Below are positions 48,934-57,796 of a stretch of DNA of 64,000 nt, piece after piece (the first letter of the stretch is position 1; each line of letters begins with the position of its first letter). The stretch spans positions 1,513,772 through 1,577,771 of the forward strand of contig NZ_WTYS01000001.1 of the NCBI RefSeq assembly GCF_009827545.1, written 5' to 3'. The notes under the pieces are model-generated. The model ran no database searches and was not told the origin of the DNA. It saw only the letters and a program-made list of their open reading frames with translations. The position numbers and the translations under genes are program-made. The stretch comes from Pontixanthobacter gangjinensis. GTDB lineage: Bacteria > Pseudomonadota > Alphaproteobacteria > Sphingomonadales > Sphingomonadaceae.

Positions 48934-49815
48934 ATGTTCTCCGGCTCAATTCCGGCTCTAGTGACTCCTTTTCGCGACGGAACGTTTGACGAGGCCGCTT
49001 TTCGCCGTCTGGTTGACTGGCAAATCGAAAGCGGGAGCAAAGCATTGGTACCTTGTGGCACCACCGGAGAAGCATCGACACTATCCAATGCGGAGCATCA
49101 CAGAGTGGTTGAAGTGTGCATTGAACAGGCCGCAGGCCGGGTTCCCGTGATTGCAGGTTGTGGCAGCAATGATACGCGAAATGCGCTGCTGCATATGAAT
49201 TTCTCCAGAAAAGCAGGCGCAGCGGCGGGTCTGTGTGTTGCGCCTTATTACAATCGCCCCAGCCAGGCGGGCTTGATCGCACATTTTAGTTTCCTTGCGG
49301 AGAATAGCGATTTGCCGATTGTGCTTTACAATGTTCCCGCGCGGACGGTGACCGATATCGAAGACGAAACGGTTGTCGAATTGGTCACAAAATATCCAGA
49401 TCGTATTGTAGCAATCAAGGATGCAAGCGGTGACCTGTCCCGGGTGGCGGATCACCGGATGGGTATTGGTCGCGAGTTTTGCCAATTATCAGGTAATGAT
49501 GAATTGTGGCTGCCGCATTCGGCGGCAGGTGGGCGGGGCTGTATCTCTGTCACTGCCAATGTAGCGCCCTCGCTGTGTGCCGAATTCCACGAAGCCATCG
49601 CGTCCAACGATCTGGTCACAGCGCGAAAGATTAATGACCGATTGTTCCCGCTCCACTACGCAATGTTCTCCGACGCAAGTCCGGCGCCAGTTAAATACGC
49701 TCTCACCCGCGTCCACGGCTGGATCGAAGACGGCGTTCGGCTGCCGCTGGTCAGCGCCAGCGAAGCGTCACGTAAGGCAGTGGACGAAGCGTTGGAGCAT
49801 GCCGGGTTGGTGTGA
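48934..49815 (+). CDS. dapA: 4-Hydroxy-tetrahydrodipicolinate synthase
   Basis: 293 residues. The Schiff-base Lys162 is in IVAIKDASGD, the catalytic Tyr132 in VLYNVPART, and the substrate loop is CGTTGEASTL. It condenses pyruvate with aspartate semialdehyde in lysine and diaminopimelate synthesis. ATG 48934 has AAGGA nine bases upstream; the earlier in-frame Met at 48886 is not needed. It is followed by smpB in the same direction. Confidence 0.95.
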   Translation: MFSGSIPALVTPFRDGTFDEAAFRRLVDWQIESGSKALVPCGTTGEASTLSNAEHHRVVEVCIEQAAGRVPVIAGCGSNDTRNALLHMNFSRKAGAAAGLCVAPYYNRPSQAGLIAHFSFLAENSDLPIVLYNVPARTVTDIEDETVVELVTKYPDRIVAIKDASGDLSRVADHRMGIGREFCQLSGNDELWLPHSAAGGRGCISVTANVAPSLCAEFHEAIASNDLVTARKINDRLFPLHYAMFSDASPAPVKYALTRVHGWIEDGVRLPLVSASEASRKAVDEALEHAGLV

Positions 49816-49894
49816 TTTTGATGGCTACTTTCTAATGATGAGGAGCGGCCTGACCTTTTAATAATCCATTGTCCGCACTACATGCGGTTTCGTT

Positions 49895-50377
49895 ATGGCC
49901 CGACCCAAACCCGAAACCTTCGACAAACTCAAAGTGGTCGCCGAAAACCGTCGGGCGAAGTTTGATTATTCGATTGAGGACAAATTTGAAGCGGGCCTGA
50001 TGTTGCAAGGCACCGAGGTTAAGGCTTTGCGGGCAGGTGAGGCGACTATTTCAGAAAGCTATGCCGAGGTAAAGGATGGCCAAGTTTGGCTGATTAACTC
50101 CAACATCCCCGAGTACAGCCACGGCAACAGACTCAATCACGAACCAAAGCGGCCGCGTAAGCTGTTGCTTAACCAGCGTGAAATCAACAAGATGGTCGGC
50201 GCAGTTGAGCGGAAAGGCATGACTTTGGTGCCTATGTCGATTTATTTCAACAAAACCGGACGCGCGAAGGTTGAGTTGGCGCTGGGCAAAGGACGCAAGT
50301 CGCAAGACAAGCGCGAATATATCAAAGATCGCGATTGGAAGCGGGACAAGGCGCGCTTGATGCGGGAAAAGGGCTAA
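49895..50377 (+). CDS. smpB: SsrA-binding protein
   Basis: 160 residues. The OB-fold core is [26 protein letters not shown], followed by the tmRNA-binding [11 protein letters not shown] and the C-terminal [21 protein letters not shown] helix that enters the ribosomal A site. It delivers tmRNA to stalled ribosomes. tmRNA itself was not recognised in the window. Confidence 0.96.
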   Translation: MARPKPETFDKLKVVAENRRAKFDYSIEDKFEAGLMLQGTEVKALRAGEATISESYAEVKDGQVWLINSNIPEYSHGNRLNHEPKRPRKLLLNQREINKMVGAVERKGMTLVPMSIYFNKTGRAKVELALGKGRKSQDKREYIKDRDWKRDKARLMREKG

Positions 50378-50515
50378 GGCGGATCCTTCAGCCTCTGGTT
50401 ATCGGATGAATGATAACCACATCCGACCAATGACCGTTTGGCCAAAAAATACGATTAACAGCGCTTCAATGGGGTTGCGTCCCGACGTGCTGCAGCGCAA
50501 TGCAGCTTGGCAATC

Positions 50516-51121
50516 ATGACCAGCCCACGCTCCAAGACTTTCCTAGCCGATTTGATCCGCAAATACACCCCGACGCGGGAGCAAATGGCGCGCAATAAGT
50601 ACCTTGCGCCTATCGCGCACCGGTTTCTTGCGCCGGAACTGTGGCGTTTTACCCGGCGATCGGTGCCACGCGGAGTAGCGCTGGGCATTTTTGCCGGATT
50701 TATCATTCCGGTCGGCCAGATTTTTCTGGCTGCGTTCTTGGCCTTGCCGGCGAGGGCAAATGTTCCATTGTCCGCGCTAGTTACGTTCATCACCAACCCA
50801 TTTACATTCCCGTTCTGGGCAGTTGTGGCAAACCGGACCGGGGACTTCATCCTTAAGCTGGAGAGGGCTGGAACCGGCGGCGCAGCCGAAACAGAAATGA
50901 CGAGCGGACGCTGGTCTTGGTTCTTTGAGATGTTTGAAGGCGTGGGTGTCACTGTTCTGGAAACAGTGTTCGGCTTCGTTGTTCTGGCGGTAGTAGGAGC
51001 TGCCATAGGATATTTATTGTCCAGCTTTGTATGGCGCTTCATGGTCGCCAAGCGGCGGCACAAAAACCTTAAACGTATGGAGGCGCGGCTCGATAAGCAA
51101 CTCAAGGCCAAGCGGCCATGA
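50516..51121 (+). CDS. DUF2062 membrane protein
   Basis: 201 residues. The DUF2062 block is SVPRGVALGIFAGFIIPVGQIF, then ITNPFTFPFWAVVANR; three to four membrane helices are expected and the C-terminus is strongly basic. ATG 50516 is preceded by no strong ribosome site; the frame opens at a TTG three codons earlier. Its stop overlaps the cckA start (ATGA), so the two are translated together. Confidence 0.87.
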   Translation: MTSPRSKTFLADLIRKYTPTREQMARNKYLAPIAHRFLAPELWRFTRRSVPRGVALGIFAGFIIPVGQIFLAAFLALPARANVPLSALVTFITNPFTFPFWAVVANRTGDFILKLERAGTGGAAETEMTSGRWSWFFEMFEGVGVTVLETVFGFVVLAVVGAAIGYLLSSFVWRFMVAKRRHKNLKRMEARLDKQLKAKRP

Positions 51122-53577
51122 GTGCTGCGCCCAAATCACTGTCTGTGCTCAAGGATGGGCTGGGCGGACCGCTGCCGTTTATCGGACTTACGGTTGCAAT
51201 CCTGGCAAGCTCTGCGGTCATATTTTTCGTCGGCGATAGCTTGCTCCTCGCTGCTACCTTCCTTGGCGGAACGACAATTCTGGTTCTGGCTGGACTTATG
51301 TTCAGCCGGATTGCGGTGCCAACTGCAGCGCAGGATCTTGCGCCGCCTGATTGGTCGGTGACTGTATCAGCCATTGAGCAGCCAGGTGTAGCGGTTGCAA
51401 TTACCGATCGGGCTAACCGGTTAACCTGTGCAAATTCTGAATTTGTCAGTTGGTTTGAAGCGGGCACCGCTCCTCCCAATTTGCCGTTGGATAGGGCTTC
51501 GCTGGAAAAGCTGACACGAACAGCGCGGCAGGCATGGCGCGATGGGGTGGCTGAGGCGAAGGAGCTTGTACGCGCCGATGGAACGGCCGGATGGCACGCC
51601 AGCGCCGAACGCGCGGGGCGAGGCGAAGACTATCTGATTTGGCGATTTACCGACGCATCTTCCGCTGATCCGACGCAGAGCATAATTGGCTGGGTAACGG
51701 GTCAGTTTGGCCAATTGCTGTCTCGGGCAGGGGTTGAAGCGGCGGTCGTATCCCCGGACGGCATTATTCGTGCTGCAAGTAAAGGATTTGCTGGCAGGGC
51801 CTCAGGCGACACGAATGCAACGCTTGCGGGTCAAGAATTCGTCAGCCAATTGAGGAGTGATGATAGCGATCACATCTATTTCGCGAGGGAAGGCCGCAAG
51901 GGGCCGTCCCAGACGCTGATCCAAATCTCGCTTGCTGACCTAGCGGCTAGTCGTAACGTAGCAGCCAATGAGGCGGCGTCGCTGATGTTGTTGGTAGAAA
52001 GCGGCACAGGCGTTGGCGGTGGTTCGCAGAATTCCGGAGCAGCAGCAACGCCGCAATTGGAAGCTTTGCTCGGCGCCTTGCCGCTTGGTCTCGCGATGAC
52101 GGACCGCGATGGCCGGTTCCTCTTCGGTAATCAGGCATTTTTGCGCGCGGTTGACAGGGAAGGTCAGGGCCTGCCGCAATATCCATCTGATCTTGTGGTG
52201 AAGGAAGATAAAAGCGCTTTATCAGACGGAGTTCGCCGATTTGGCAAAGGGCTGTCAAGCAATGGCGATATGGCCATTCGTTTACGCAGCCAGCCCGATG
52301 AGCCAGTTTCGCTGGGGCTTGCCGGAGTGCGCGGTTTGGGTGACGCATCGGTGCTGTTGAGTCTCACAGATTCGACCGAAGAAACAAAGTTGAAGCGACA
52401 GGTTGCGCAAGCGACCAAGATGCAAGCTGTGGGCCAATTGGCTGGCGGCGTTGCCCATGATTTCAATAACGTTCTGACTGCGATAATCGGATATTGCGAC
52501 CTGATGCTGTTGCGCCATACGCCCGGTGACAGCGATTATGATGATATCCAACAAATCCGCGCAAACTCGAACCGGGCGGCCAGTCTGACGAGGCAATTGC
52601 TGGCATTTAGCCGCCAGCAGACCTTGCGCCCTGAAATTCTGCAAGTCCCTGATGTCGTTAGTGAAGTCAGTCAATTGCTTAAGAGGCTAATGGGTGAAAA
52701 GGTTAGCTTCAAAGTCCGCCATGACCGCGATCTTGGGCCAGTGCGGGCCGATCCGCAGCAGTTGGAACAAGTGATCATTAATTTGGCCGTGAACGCGCGC
52801 GATGCCATTCAATCGGCAGGTGAGGGAAAAGGGCAGGTGACCATGGCTACGCGCCGTGTCTCAGCTAAAGATATCCGAAGCATGGACTCGGAGATTATTC
52901 CGGTTGCTGATTATACTGTGCTTATTGTGCAAGACACTGGCGGCGGCATTCCAGCAGAATTGCTTGGCAAGATTTTCGAACCGTTCTTCACCACAAAGGA
53001 GCAGGGCAAGGGTACCGGCCTTGGTTTGTCGACGGTATATGGCATCGTAAAGCAAACGGGCGGGTTCATTTTTGCCGAGAATGTGATTGGTGCCGATAAT
53101 AGGCCAGAAGGTGCCCGCTTCACGATTTATCTGCCTGTCCACAAAGGCGAAATGGCCCCAAAACGGATCGCCGAGGAGCCTGCCAGTGCCAGTGATTGGT
53201 CTGGCGGAGGCAAGGTCTTGTTGGTCGAGGATGAAGATATGGTCCGAGCAGTGGCGGAACGAGCCCTATCGCGAGCTGGCTACACCGTGACCACCGCGAG
53301 CGATGGCGAAGAAGGTTTGGCGGCAATCGCCAATGCTGGGCCGTTCGATTTGGTTCTATCTGATGTAGTGATGCCCGGTATGGACGGCCCGACCATGGTG
53401 AAGGCTCTGCGTAACTTGCACCCTGCGATGCCGATTATATTCATGTCCGGATATGCAGAGGAGCAACTGCGTTCGGAAATTGATATCGACGATATGCATT
53501 TCATTCCCAAGCCGTTTAGCGTGCAGCAAATTGGCGATAAAGTAGGCCAAGTCCTCGCTGGTTCGCGCTCCACCTGA
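51118..53577 (+). CDS. cckA: Hybrid histidine kinase CckA
   Basis: 819 residues. Two N-terminal membrane helices (about 17-62), two PAS-like sensory domains (roughly 75-180 and 310-420), HisKA with the phosphorylatable His447 in GGVAHDFNNVLTAI, HATPase with NLAVNARDAI and GTGLGLSTVYG, and a C-terminal receiver with Asp749 in LVLSDVVMPGMDGP. This is the CckA layout that feeds the ChpT-CtrA phosphorelay controlling cell cycle and, in sphingomonads, motility. ctrA and chpT are not in the window. It is coupled to the DUF2062 gene upstream. Confidence 0.93.
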   Translation: MSAAPKSLSVLKDGLGGPLPFIGLTVAILASSAVIFFVGDSLLLAATFLGGTTILVLAGLMFSRIAVPTAAQDLAPPDWSVTVSAIEQPGVAVAITDRANRLTCANSEFVSWFEAGTAPPNLPLDRASLEKLTRTARQAWRDGVAEAKELVRADGTAGWHASAERAGRGEDYLIWRFTDASSADPTQSIIGWVTGQFGQLLSRAGVEAAVVSPDGIIRAASKGFAGRASGDTNATLAGQEFVSQLRSDDSDHIYFAREGRKGPSQTLIQISLADLAASRNVAANEAASLMLLVESGTGVGGGSQNSGAAATPQLEALLGALPLGLAMTDRDGRFLFGNQAFLRAVDREGQGLPQYPSDLVVKEDKSALSDGVRRFGKGLSSNGDMAIRLRSQPDEPVSLGLAGVRGLGDASVLLSLTDSTEETKLKRQVAQATKMQAVGQLAGGVAHDFNNVLTAIIGYCDLMLLRHTPGDSDYDDIQQIRANSNRAASLTRQLLAFSRQQTLRPEILQVPDVVSEVSQLLKRLMGEKVSFKVRHDRDLGPVRADPQQLEQVIINLAVNARDAIQSAGEGKGQVTMATRRVSAKDIRSMDSEIIPVADYTVLIVQDTGGGIPAELLGKIFEPFFTTKEQGKGTGLGLSTVYGIVKQTGGFIFAENVIGADNRPEGARFTIYLPVHKGEMAPKRIAEEPASASDWSGGGKVLLVEDEDMVRAVAERALSRAGYTVTTASDGEEGLAAIANAGPFDLVLSDVVMPGMDGPTMVKALRNLHPAMPIIFMSGYAEEQLRSEIDIDDMHFIPKPFSVQQIGDKVGQVLAGSRST

Positions 53578-54098
53578 TAGTAAGGCCTGAGGGGCCATCA
53601 ACTCTATCAGGGAAGGCGCCTGATAGCAGCGCCGTTCCGTAATCACTGCGGCCGTGATGCTCTCCAGTGATTGTTCAGGGCCAGTGACTGTTCAGGGCCA
53701 GTGACTGTTCAGGGCCAGTGACTGTTCAGGGCCAGTGACTGTTCAGGGCCAGTGACTGTTTAGGGCAAACCCGCCTTTGCAGAAATGTGATGTTTTGTAT
53801 GAAAACGACAAAATTCTGCATAAGCTTGCCGAACCCCGTTTCTATGGTAGTCTCCCTCCAGGTCGCCCAAAAGAATAAGAAATCAAGGGAAGCTATGATG
53901 GTCACAGATTTACGTACTTTTAGGACAAGCTGAGATTGCTTTAACGGCAACCGCTGGGGCACGAATCTGCCAACGACAGCAAGTCGTCTTTCGGTGAGAA
54001 GCCGAATATCAGATTGAGCGCCGGACGAAGCTTGAACGATGAAACAATCAACCAGCCATATTTCAAATACTAACAGAACTTTTGAGGGAGCAAACAAT
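53578..54098. other. Gene-free region with tandem repeats before the collar-protein genes
   Basis: About 520 bases. It begins with the cckA downstream end, holds the 17-bp tandem repeat array at 53667-53768, and ends with the leader of the first collar gene, where GAGGGAG provides a strong ribosome site. The minus-strand frame at 53726-54115 runs through the repeat and is not protein-like. The collar-gene promoter must lie here but was not pinned down. Confidence 0.45.
53667..53768. repeat. Six-copy 17-bp tandem repeat
   Basis: Six head-to-tail copies of GTGACTGTTCAGGGCCA occupy 53667-53768. Copies two to five are identical; the first differs by one base (C to T), the last by two near its end. 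The unit has no internal palindrome of note and is too short and unspaced for CRISPR. It lies in the gap between cckA and the collar genes. Confidence 0.92.
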
Positions 54099-54716
54099 AT
54101 GACGAAATTATCCAAAATCGCGATGCTAGCAGCGGCCCCTGCCGCGTTAATGGCAACAACAGCACCAGTTTCCGCTGGAACAGATGCCTATATTGGCGAG
54201 GTGATGTTGGTCGGGTTCAATTTCTGCCCGCGCTCTAGTGCCAGTGCTGACGGTCAACTTTTGGCAATCAGCTCAAACACTGCATTGTTTTCGTTACTTG
54301 GAACGATCTATGGTGGTGATGGCCGTACAACTTTCGCTCTGCCGGACCTTAGGGGTCGCGCTGCTATTAGCGAGGGCCAGGGTCCGGGGCTGTCATCCTA
54401 TCGTATAGGCGAGAGGGGCGGACAGGAAAGGACAACCCTAACGATCGCGCAAATGCCGAGCCACAACCATACCGGGCAAGTTAGGGCAGAAAGCTCAGTG
54501 ATTGCCGATACTGGTAACCCTGCGGGAAATGCAATCGCGCGCTCCACGCAGCTAATTTATTCTGACGCTGCAGCGCCGACAGCGGCGGGGGCATTCCACC
54601 CTGATACATTGGTCATAAACAACAATGGCGGCGGCCAGTCGTCCAATAATATGCAACCATATTTGGCGATGCGTTATTGCGTTGTGACTCAAGGCATTTT
54701 CCCATCGAGAAGCTGA
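54099..54716 (+). CDS. Secreted phage-tail-collar-domain protein (MdpB-like), copy 1
   Basis: 205 residues with a Sec signal peptide (MTKLSKIAMLAAAPAALMAT, cleavage near VSA) and a tail-collar domain: YIGEVMLVGFNFCPR, GDGRTTFALPDLRGRAAI, QMPSHNHTGQV and NMQPYLAMRYCV. Such microcystin-dependent-protein-B-like proteins resemble the short tail-fibre collar domain but are found outside phages too. ATG 54099 has GAGGGAG ideally placed. It is 79 bases from its paralogue and shares an identical 227-bp tract with it. Confidence 0.87.
   Translation: MTKLSKIAMLAAAPAALMATTAPVSAGTDAYIGEVMLVGFNFCPRSSASADGQLLAISSNTALFSLLGTIYGGDGRTTFALPDLRGRAAISEGQGPGLSSYRIGERGGQERTTLTIAQMPSHNHTGQVRAESSVIADTGNPAGNAIARSTQLIYSDAAAPTAAGAFHPDTLVINNNGGGQSSNNMQPYLAMRYCVVTQGIFPSRS
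54414..54640 (+). repeat. 227-bp tract identical to 55111-55337 (copy 1)
   Basis: Base-for-base comparison with an offset of 697 shows no difference over this span, while the sequences on both sides diverge at silent and replacement positions. It is the 3-prime half of the collar coding sequence. Confidence 0.9.
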
Positions 54717-54726
54717 TTAGAAATTT

Positions 54727-54760
54727 GGGGATGGGCGACCGTGCAAGGCCGCTCAGCCCC
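54727..54760 (+). terminator. Possible hairpin between the two collar genes
   Basis: GGGGATGGGCGACC pairs with GGCCGCTCAGCCCC (14 positions, two mismatches) around a six-base loop. The following bases are not a clean T-run, so it may be an attenuator or mRNA-stabilising structure rather than a full terminator. Confidence 0.4.
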
Positions 54761-54795
54761 GGATTTTCATTCGTGTTATTGGTAAGGAAAAGTTT

Positions 54796-55413
54796 ATGAA
54801 GAAGTTCTTGAAATGCGCGGCGATGGCCGCCGCACCTGCCGCGATGATGGCTACACCTGCACCTGTTTCTGCTGGGGCCGATACTTATCTCGGCGAAGTG
54901 ATGTTGGTCGGGTTCAATTTCTGCCCTCGCGGCTACACGGGTGCCGAGGGTCAGTTGCTGTCTATCTCTCAATTCCAGGCGTTGTTTTCTCTGTACGGAA
55001 CGTTCTATGGTGGTGACGGCCGTACAACTTTCGCTATGCCGGACCTTAGGGGTCGCGCTGCCATTAGCGAGGGCCAGGGGCCGGGGCTGTCACCCTATCG
55101 TATAGGCAATAGGGGCGGACAGGAAAGGACAACCCTAACGATCGCGCAAATGCCGAGCCACAACCATACCGGGCAAGTTAGGGCAGAAAGCTCAGTGATT
55201 GCCGATACTGGTAACCCTGCGGGAAATGCAATCGCGCGCTCCACGCAGCTAATTTATTCTGACGCTGCAGCGCCGACAGCGGCGGGGGCATTCCACCCTG
55301 ATACATTGGTCATAAACAACAATGGCGGCGGCCAGTCTTCCAACAATATGCAACCATATTTGGCGATGCGTTATTGTGTTGCGATACAAGGGATTTTCCC
55401 ATCGAGAAGCTAA
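54796..55413 (+). CDS. Secreted phage-tail-collar-domain protein (MdpB-like), copy 2
   Basis: 205 residues, the same length as copy 1, with its own signal peptide (MKKFLKCAAMAAAPAAMMAT). Its N-terminal third differs from copy 1 in many residues (for example RGYTGAEGQLLSISQFQ against RSSASADGQLLAISSNT), while the rest is nearly identical. Domain blocks are the same. AAGGAAAAG lies before the ATG. A strong terminator follows. Function is unknown; a surface-exposed or secreted role is inferred from the signal and the fold. Confidence 0.87.
   Translation: MKKFLKCAAMAAAPAAMMATPAPVSAGADTYLGEVMLVGFNFCPRGYTGAEGQLLSISQFQALFSLYGTFYGGDGRTTFAMPDLRGRAAISEGQGPGLSPYRIGNRGGQERTTLTIAQMPSHNHTGQVRAESSVIADTGNPAGNAIARSTQLIYSDAAAPTAAGAFHPDTLVINNNGGGQSSNNMQPYLAMRYCVAIQGIFPSRS
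55111..55337 (+). repeat. 227-bp tract identical to 54414-54640 (copy 2)
   Basis: Second member of the identical pair inside the collar genes; the flanks diverge at both ends, which fits recent gene conversion or very strong constraint rather than a simple fresh duplication of the whole gene. Confidence 0.9.
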
Positions 55414-55434
55414 GCTTTGGTAATAAATCAAAGG

Positions 55435-55465
55435 AAGGGGCGGAACGTTGGTTGCGCCCCTTTTT
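55435..55465 (+). terminator. Intrinsic terminator after the second collar gene
   Basis: AAGGGGCG (55435-55442) and CGCCCCTT (55455-55462) form a perfect eight-base stem around a twelve-base loop, followed by T residues. Confidence 0.88.
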
Positions 55466-55548
55466 CCGTGTTTGGACAAAATCAAATATTATGCGACGAT
55501 GATTAACGATCCAAATGTCAGGGCTAAGCGATAGTTTGGGAGGCCGAA

Positions 55549-55866
55549 ATGGGAACTGTCGGTTCGACCGCGCAGGGCCACGTAGCGGAAGCCATCAATC
55601 TAGACGGGCAATCGCTGGTACTGGACGTGCGCCAATTGAATATTGCGGCGGGTGCTTGCCGGATCGAATTTCCAGATGTTTCTACTCAATTATTTGCTGA
55701 AACACACAGTTTCGCTGCGGCCGATACCGCGATTGACGAGCAGAGTTTCGATTGCGACTTGCTTGCCCCGACACCCTTAATGGCTAAAGCCATTGGGCAA
55801 ACCGTCACCCTGCTGCGGACCAGTCGGGCGGAAACCCGTGAAAGGGCGATGTGCTTTCGACCCTAG
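55549..55866 (+). CDS. Small protein of unknown function after the collar genes
   Basis: 105 residues, soluble in character, no signal peptide. The pattern INLDGQSLVLDVRQLNIAAG followed by a mixed alpha/beta body and LLRTSRAETRERAMCFRP looks like a compact folded domain; I cannot assign a family. It follows the second collar terminator by 84 bases, so it is probably transcribed separately. Its stop overlaps the convergent gene's stop by four bases. Confidence 0.55.
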   Translation: MGTVGSTAQGHVAEAINLDGQSLVLDVRQLNIAAGACRIEFPDVSTQLFAETHSFAAADTAIDEQSFDCDLLAPTPLMAKAIGQTVTLLRTSRAETRERAMCFRP

Positions 55867-56267
55867 GCAGCGTAGCGATCCAGATCGGCGAACGGATAGA
55901 GATGCCGCGCGATGACGGGATGCCTGTTCGCGTGATTTTTGACCGTGTGCCGACTATTTTGCGTGCGCGGCCAACCTTGTAGGTAAATCTCCAGTGCACG
56001 CGTGCCTATGCGGACCGATGACTTAGGCAGATGCATTAAACAGGCTGCCTTCCTCGCCAATTCGCTGTTCACGGCAAATTTCTGTATATCGCACGCTGCG
56101 ACGCCTACGATATATCCGGCGAGATTGATCATGTCGGCGACATGGATAAAACCATGCTCCACCTGACTTTGAATAATGAAGAAGAAAACGGGCCGGGCCG
56201 GCGAATGGGATGTTCGCTGGTCTCGCAAGTAACCGCCAATCAAAGATGGCCACCTGAATATCGACAT
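55863..56267 (-). CDS. Hypothetical protein convergent with the preceding gene
   Basis: 134 residues from ATG 56267, which has GGAAG six bases upstream; the frame opens 18 codons earlier without a ribosome site. The core FFIIQSQVEHGFIHVADMIN and NSELARKAACLMHLPKSSV looks protein-like and has a balanced composition, but I recognise no family. The support is composition and the ribosome site only. Confidence 0.45.
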   Translation of the reverse strand: MSIFRWPSLIGGYLRDQRTSHSPARPVFFFIIQSQVEHGFIHVADMINLAGYIVGVAACDIQKFAVNSELARKAACLMHLPKSSVRIGTRALEIYLQGWPRTQNSRHTVKNHANRHPVIARHLYPFADLDRYAA

Positions 56268-56394
56268 TGATCTTCCGGAGAATTCAGAATGAAAAACCGA
56301 CGGGAACATCCGCCGACCCAAGGCCTATCGCGACGAAAACTAGCAGTCTCGCACCTTGTATGTGTCACAAAATGACTTGATCAAAAAAACTTCT

Positions 56395-56409
56395 GTTCCA
56401 CTCTTGTTC
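56395..56409. promoter_or_regulatory. LexA (SOS) box of recA
   Basis: GTTC-CACTCTT-GTTC matches the alphaproteobacterial LexA operator GTTC-N7-GTTC and lies 89 bases before the recA start. It is the complement form of the uvrA box at 26170-26184, so the two genes are expected to form one SOS regulon. Confidence 0.85.
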
Positions 56410-56497
56410 TTTGAGAACAAACTGGGTACATACTCGGTCAGACGAAGATTCGGGGTCAATCATACCATGCCCCTAGGCAAGCACAGGAGGCCGTGTC

Positions 56498-57571
56498 ATG
56501 GCAGCAAGTCTTAAGCTCGTAGAAGGTAAGGAAAAAAAGGTGGACCGTCAGAAGGCCCTCGATGCGGCGCTCGCACAGATTGACCGCGCATTCGGCAAGG
56601 GTTCAGCTATGAAGCTGGGCTCCAAAGAAGCGATGAATATTGAATCGATTTCAACCGGTTCTCTCGGATTGGATATTGCGCTCGGCATTGGCGGCCTGCC
56701 CAAGGGCCGCGTTATCGAAGTGTATGGCCCTGAAAGTTCGGGTAAGACGACACTGGCATTGCACGTGCTGGCTGAGGCTCAGAAGGCCGGAGGCACTGTT
56801 GCTTTCGTCGATGCGGAACACGCGCTCGATCCGGTCTATGCCAAGAAGCTTGGCGTTGACATTGACGAGCTGATTATTTCTCAGCCCGATACAGGTGAGC
56901 AAGCGCTCGAAATCGTCGATACGTTGGTTCGTTCCAATGCGATTGATGTGTTAGTGGTCGACTCGGTCGCTGCACTTGTCCCTCGCGCAGAGATCGAAGG
57001 AGAAATGGGCGATAGCCACGTTGGCCTACAGGCACGCTTGATGTCGCAAAGTTTGCGCAAGCTAACCGGCTCGATCAATCGGTCCAAATGTATGGTTATT
57101 TTCATCAACCAGTTACGGATGAAAATTGGCGTGATGTATGGCAACCCCGAAGTTACCACGGGCGGCAATGCTTTGAAATTCTACGCTTCTGTCCGTCTTG
57201 ATATCCGCCGCACTGGTCAGATCAAGGATCGTGATGAAGTCGTTGGTAACTCGACCCGCGTCAAAGTAGTCAAGAACAAGGTTGCTCCGCCATTCAAGCA
57301 AGTCGAATTCGACATCATGTATGGCAAGGGCATTTCCAAAACCGGCGAGATTCTCGATTTGGGCGTTAAGGCCGGATTGGTCGAGAAGTCGGGCTCATGG
57401 TTCTCTTACGACTCCGTCCGCATTGGGCAGGGCCGTGAAAATTCCAAGACCTTCCTCGACGAGAATATTGAGATGCGCGACAAGTTGGAAGCTGCGATTC
57501 GCAGCCGCACCGACGAAGTCGCCGAAGAGATGATGGCAGGCCCTGATGCGGAGGCCGGCGACGAGGACTGA
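56498..57571 (+). CDS. recA: Recombinase A
   Basis: 357 residues. Walker A is GPESSGKT (77-84), the second nucleotide block [10 protein letters not shown], and the DNA-binding loops lie in [18 protein letters not shown] and the [16 protein letters not shown] region that follows. The C-terminus is acidic as in other RecA proteins. It drives strand exchange and LexA self-cleavage. AGGAGG lies seven bases before the ATG. An SOS box precedes it and a strong terminator follows. Confidence 0.97.
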   Translation: MAASLKLVEGKEKKVDRQKALDAALAQIDRAFGKGSAMKLGSKEAMNIESISTGSLGLDIALGIGGLPKGRVIEVYGPESSGKTTLALHVLAEAQKAGGTVAFVDAEHALDPVYAKKLGVDIDELIISQPDTGEQALEIVDTLVRSNAIDVLVVDSVAALVPRAEIEGEMGDSHVGLQARLMSQSLRKLTGSINRSKCMVIFINQLRMKIGVMYGNPEVTTGGNALKFYASVRLDIRRTGQIKDRDEVVGNSTRVKVVKNKVAPPFKQVEFDIMYGKGISKTGEILDLGVKAGLVEKSGSWFSYDSVRIGQGRENSKTFLDENIEMRDKLEAAIRSRTDEVAEEMMAGPDAEAGDED

Positions 57572-57628
57572 CATCTCTCTTTAAGCGGATGCGTTGACGG
57601 GGCATTTCCCCGGCATTCGGGAAAACGG

Positions 57629-57668
57629 AAAACCGGTGCGAGTGCCTTCTTGGCCCGCTCCGGTTTTT
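57629..57668 (+). terminator. Intrinsic terminator of recA
   Basis: AAAACCGG (57629-57636) pairs with CCGGTTTT (57660-57667), with further imperfect pairing of GCG..GCC with GGC..CGC inside; a T-rich tail (TTCTTTGTTT) follows. It lies 58 bases after the recA stop. Confidence 0.85.
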
Positions 57669-57796
57669 CTTTGTTTCGGGCGGGCCGCAGCTTTTGGGTC
57701 GATTGGCTGACGATTGAGGAACCAAGAGGGCTTGACCGCTGCTCTCACTAATGTGCAAGCCTCTGCTCATGGTGTTAGACCGCGATGAGGCTCCGA

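Noticed and set aside
53667-53768. CRISPR array
   Set aside because: The 17-bp units abut with no spacers and there are no cas genes.
53726-54115. 129-codon minus-strand frame near the tandem repeats
   Set aside because: It runs through the repeat array and the collar-gene leader; not protein-like.
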